Shown here: piece after piece, positions 60,171 to 64,000 of the stretch
How positions within the stretch are numbered: position 1 is the stretch's first letter
Layout of the letters: every line of letters begins with the position of its first letter
Source: Laguncularia racemosa
Taxonomy: Eukaryota > Streptophyta > Magnoliopsida > Myrtales > Combretaceae
Direction of reading: 5' to 3'
NCBI GenBank assembly: GCA_037954665.1
Contig: JBBMOL010000057.1
Location: 2,108,001-2,172,000, forward strand
Length of the DNA stretch: 64,000 nt
Translations under genes and position numbers: made by a program
The notes under the pieces: generated by a model
What the model was told of the DNA's origin: nothing
The model's input: only the letters and a program-made list of their open reading frames with translations
Databases searched by the model: none

Positions 60171-60700
60171 ACATGACCATAGAATAGATAATTTATTTGT
60201 TACGTATAATCATCATCGTATAATTGTTAAACATGATTTTTAGAACAAATAAAATATGAATGTTTCTTTGCCACAAAAATTCTCACATTTAGAAACCTAC
60301 AATGATTAATTTTTTTTTTTTCATTCAAGCTAAGCGTATATTCATTTAACACATGAAGCCTAGATCATTCAAAGAAATAGAATAAATTCTTCTACAACTT
60401 CCTTCTAAGGATTACTATTTTAAAATAAACGAGAAGTATCTACAAAAATTCATTATGATAGCATGATCAAATGTAAATCACAAAACAGTTACTAAATGCA
60501 CCTATATTATGGAAAAAAGAACAAATTAGTTACACGTAAAATTAATTTTAATTTAAAAAATAATAAAACATAGATAGTGAAATCACATATAATCAAATTT
60601 ATTCATTATTCATAACTATAAGAATTAAATTTTTAAAGCTATAAACTATAAAAAATTATAATTTAAAATCCTAATTTGTTTAAAAAATAATTAAACCATA

Positions 60701-60830
60701 AAGTCTAGTATGTGGTGCTATTCTTTCCGGGTGTTCATATTTGACGTGCCTTTGGCTTTGTGGTTAAGACTTACAATCTTTTATATTGGTTTCCTTCTTC
60801 TTTTTTCATATTAAAAGTTGATTTATATAG
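60701..60830. repeat. Second copy of the NRP-upstream segment
   Basis: Partner of 13066-13190. No NRP coding sequence accompanies it here. Confidence 0.75.
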
Positions 60831-60983
60831 ACAAATCATCAAATACATTAGCTAGTTCCATACAAATAGAAAAATCATTAACATGAATATATAGTCCAAC
60901 ACAAGTAAATCCTTAAGAGAAGATGGCCCAAGGTTGCACAACCCAATTTAACGGACATAGTTCAAATGCATTTGAATACCTAA

Positions 60984-61371
60984 TCAATTTGTGACACTAT
61001 TTTCTTTTTGCCGAACCAAACTTAACATAACTAATTCAAATTTAAGCAACATGTCTTCAAAGTCATGAAGGAAAGTGAAAAGGTGCCAAGGTGCATCAAC
61101 TAGAGAACTAATGGCCCTAAAAATAGCTCTACAGTCCATTTCCAACACCACTTTCCTCCAGCCATGTATAAAAGCATATTTAACAACATCTACAATAGCC
61201 ATACTTTTAGCAACTTTGATTGAATTCGCTATGCATACCCTAGCTTCACCTCTACACATTAACCCCATAAAGTCTTGCAATAAAACCCATAAACACATCA
61301 CTTACGGTTGGATCAAAGGCACCATCTGTGTTGAGTTTAATAAACATACCTGTAGGTGCTTCCTAAGTTAA
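60984..61371 (-). pseudogene. Retroelement RNase H domain fragment 2
   Basis: The minus strand begins with FIKLNTDGAFDPTVSDVFMG, the start motif of plant retroelement RNase H domains. It shifts frame near 61270 and continues in a 105-codon frame with VVKYAFIHGWRKVVLEMDC, RAIFRAISS and FLHDFEDMLL. The catalytic-type E-M-D and D-G residues are visible. It is broken by the frame change and not surrounded by a full element. Confidence 0.65.
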
Positions 61372-61384
61372 ACGAGTGATCTCC

Positions 61385-61530
61385 ATTTAGCCGGCCTTCC
61401 TTGGATTTACATTGGCCACTTAGGCCGACGGCTTACTTGTCCATATCGACCATTTAGGCCGGCAACTTACTCCACCAAGGCTAGCGGCCTTCAATGATTT
61501 TAAGGCTACCGACCTTAAGTTTCTTCCTCA
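61385..61530. repeat. Short degenerate GGCC-rich repeats
   Basis: Three to four diverged units of about 40 bases share the phrases GGCC, TTAGGCCG and CGGCTTACT. Unusually GC-rich for this region. Confidence 0.5.
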
Positions 61531-61689
61531 ACTTCCATTTTTGCACTCTGCACTTCAAATAGGGTCATGCTCCTTGGTTCAATCCTCCTAGCTTGATCTC
61601 AATCATCCTTATACCAATCCTCCTAGTGTGATCTTCATCACTTAACCACTACCAAGAAACTGCAACATAACAAATTCCTAAACTTATAG

Positions 61690-61942
61690 TCTCATAACCT
61701 AAAAAATAAAAAATTAAATAAATCATAAATTATTGTTAGAACTCCATATCCATCACTAGGACAATCAATAGCAATGATTTTAGAATTTTAGAGATGGTTA
61801 GGATGTATTTGTATATCTTCAAAAGTTATAAACAGATAAAGTCATTGTTTAGATTTTTTTCCCCACAACTATAGTTTGAGATTATATTATAATTTTGAAA
61901 AGAAAAGTATGACATATACAAATGGTTTTTGAACGAGTATAT

Positions 61943-61945
<3 letters not shown>
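61690..61945 (+). repeat. Dispersed block, part 1, copy gamma
   Basis: Counterpart of 13733-13900 and 29140-29440. An (AAG)n run follows at about 61946-61990. Confidence 0.8.
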
Positions 61946-61973
<28 letters not shown>

Positions 61974-61990
61974 AAAAAGAAGAAAAAAGA
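61946..61990. repeat. (AAG)n microsatellite
   Basis: Runs of AAG and AAAAG. It lies at the point where alpha and beta carry retroelement fragments. Confidence 0.95.
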
Positions 61991-61999
61991 ACTTTCACA

Positions 62000-62404
62000 A
62001 CAATTGACAAATTCCTAATTGCACATGCACAAGTGTAGAACTAAACCTCTACCTTGCAACAACCATAAATATTTGATAATTTAATCGTGTGCATTTACCT
62101 TTATTAAGCATGCTATATATTAATTATTTCTTAAAAATAGAAAAAATAGTTTATATGATTCTACATTGTTAATAACCAACATAGGTGCTCTATATATCCG
62201 ATAATGATCAATTAATCAAATTACTATTGCCACTTTTCATTATTCTTTCTATTTATTAGGAATAATTTAGATTTATACGAAACATTGATTTCGTCACAAC
62301 ATGTAAAATTTATTTTAGAACATTATTTATTCTAGAAAATATGCATCATTTTTTTCAAGTAATAGAAAATATGCATCATTAGTACATCCTAAAGTCTATA
62401 GTAT
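62000..62404 (+). repeat. Dispersed block, part 2, copy gamma
   Basis: Counterpart of 14771-15138 and 30290-30663. It ends in AGTAT at 62400-62404, a second empty site for element A. After this point gamma no longer follows part 3. Confidence 0.8.
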
Positions 62405-63141
62405 GTGTTGCTATATAATTCTTGCTCTAAGGTTTTTGGTCTTGTCTAACCCATTTGATGCATTCAATGAATTAACAATAAATAACGCAACATAACACGT
62501 GAAATTGAAATAAGATTTTGTCATAAAGCATTGATTCTACGAATATCTAGTGTGTGATATTCAAATATCAATTGATTCTATAAATTCTTAGATATTTGGC
62601 ATTCAAATTAGACAATTTTATGAATTTGAGTATTTGGGGGAAAATAGAGCAAAGATGGCTCAAAATTTCAATAATATTCAATAATCTCATTGTTCAATGT
62701 CTTAGGGTATACAAATAATAGTAGGCACAAAGTTACAAAAAATATAACTTAAAAATTTTCTAAAAATAGAAACATTTAAAAACTGCAAAAAATAGAAATT
62801 CTTAAAACTTAAGGATACATAACAAATAAAAAATAAATATAATGCTACAAACAAAACTAAAAATAGAGGTTTCCATAATAAATTATAGGTAATCTAAAAA
62901 TTATCAAATTCAACTGTTAAAGGGACTAAATAAAAGAATTTGTCCTAAAAATAGTATAGTTTAGCACTAAAGGTATTAACTTTTTCGAGTTTGCTTGTTT
63001 CTTTTCAAATAAGATTTAAAAATAAAAAAATCATAACTAACCCAATTTTATCCCATTTCGTAATGTACTTATTTACTAATACCTTCACCTCATCAATAAG
63101 TCTACACAATGAAGGCATATAAGTTAAGGGAGATGTCGAGG
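62405..63141. other. Intergenic, no feature recognised
   Basis: AT-rich non-coding sequence between the gamma block and the delta peptide copy. Confidence 0.45.
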
Positions 63142-63476
63142 TTAATTTAGTATAGTCTCTCCAATACATTTAACATTGACGCAATCCTGGACAGTGTTAC
63201 ATTGCGAAAGCACACCAACATCATTTAGTCTTACATTCTACATTTGGCACTTGCACCTGCGAGTTGATATATCACAGTAAGGAGTGCCTTTCTGACATAC
63301 TAAACTGCTGCAATCACTGCTAGAAGCACGTGGTTCTTTGGCACGAGCCTGAAAGTTAAGGGGGAAAAAAAACGATTAGTATTGAACAGTTATCTTTTAT
63401 GAAATACGTTGCATATATATGGAATAATAACCAATAGTACGATTCCACAAGGGATGATACAACGCAATTTCTCCAT
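63142..63476 (-). pseudogene. Two-domain cysteine-rich peptide, broken copy 3
   Basis: Exon 1 (from 63476) reads MEKLRCIIPCGIVLLVII with the same donor-removing deletion as copy 2, so the two share an ancestor. Exon 2 (from 63348) has domain 1 with the first cysteine changed to Arg (EPRASSSDCSSLVCQKG) and CDISTRRCKC intact. A single TAG follows, and then domain 2 continues in the same frame: LNDVGVLSQCNTVQDCV, NVKC. The frame ends at TAA 63142 after replacement of the last three cysteines by unrelated sequence. This copy shows best that the family once had two six-cysteine domains in one reading frame. Confidence 0.8.
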
Positions 63477-64000
63477 GGTTCCCTACTTTGGTTTGTATGA
63501 AACTATAAGAAAGAAAGAGCTTATTTTGATAATCAAGTTACTCTTATTTTGTAAACTTTTCAATACACAAAGTATAGTTGTTGAGGATTTTATAGTGGAA
63601 AATTTGTGTAACACTTAACAAATTGCATCTTTAACCATAGAATCATGCAAGTTATTTAAATATTAGAATTAATGGATATATATCCATTAATTGCATTTTT
63701 TTTACCACAATAATACATGCAATATTATGAAAAAAAAAATCACAATACATTTCTATTTGTAATGGTATTTGATATACAACAATATATAACCAAGATTTTT
63801 TTTTTCTTTTTTTAACCTTTTGTGTCTTTTTCTATTACCTATTTACAAAGTTGATACTAACATGAAATGATACAAGTATAGAGAAAAATCATGGATATTT
63901 GCATGACGTGGTAAGATTAGCTTTATTTTGATAGTAATACTACATGACCATATAATAGATAAATTATTTGTTATGTATAATCAACATCATATAATTGTTA
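63477..64000 (-). repeat. Conserved promoter region of peptide family, copy delta
   Basis: Counterpart of 27565-28010 and 59648-60170, with CTATAAA at 63588-63594. It reaches the window edge. Confidence 0.85.

Noticed and set aside
63409..63618. 69-codon frame on plus strand
   Set aside because: It overlaps the signal-peptide exon and promoter of the broken peptide copy 3 in antisense and is not conserved in the other copies.

Overview
This window is nuclear DNA of a flowering plant, very probably a eudicot. The evidence is the AT-rich background, GT-AG introns of about 80 to 430 bases, plant-only protein families (a PADRE/DUF4228 protein and a DCD-domain N-rich protein) and Tat/Ogre-type Ty3/gypsy retrotransposons. 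The species cannot be named from the sequence alone. True protein-coding content is small: one partial gene at the left edge, one complete five-exon gene, one intact two-exon cysteine-rich peptide gene with two broken relatives, and one doubtful small spliced gene. Most of the rest is transposons of several ages and duplicated intergenic DNA.

Layout. 1-643 (minus) holds the first 214 codons of a PADRE-domain protein. 644-10.3 kb is intergenic, with a 52-bp perfect tandem duplication and a diverged 250-bp direct repeat. 10306-12499 (minus) is the NRP/DCD gene, with a TATA box and a UPRE-like TGACGTGG upstream. 13.07-16.13 kb is the first copy (alpha) of a dispersed intergenic block, interrupted by a dead LINE. 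17.5-18.0 kb may hold a small spliced gene. 18.6-19.2 kb is a solo-LTR-like repeat. 19.2-25.5 kb has nothing recognisable. 25.6-30.66 kb is the second copy (beta) of the block and carries the intact cysteine-rich peptide gene.

30664-52989 is a three-layer nest. An old, heavily decayed Tat-type element (A, plus strand, TSD AGTAT) contains fragments of a second element (C). C was in turn split by a younger Ogre-type element (B, 38015-49780, minus strand). B has LTRs of about 2.1 kb, a tRNA-Arg primer binding site, a dual RNase H and a striking 119-bp minisatellite between integrase and 3' LTR. It has lost gag and protease and carries several stops, so it is dead.

The beta copy resumes at 52990. 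A third copy (gamma, 56.3-62.4 kb) and the start of a fourth (delta, 63.1 kb to the edge) follow, each with a broken cysteine-rich peptide gene. The paralogous copies act as empty-site controls for one another. They confirm insertion of element A and two MITEs, and they strongly suggest a third.

No operon, CRISPR, rRNA or functional tRNA was seen. The most unusual items are the two-domain cysteine-rich peptide family, the fixed-length 119/88-bp array in the Ogre 3' region, and a tRNA-like A-box/B-box module inside both Ogre LTRs.
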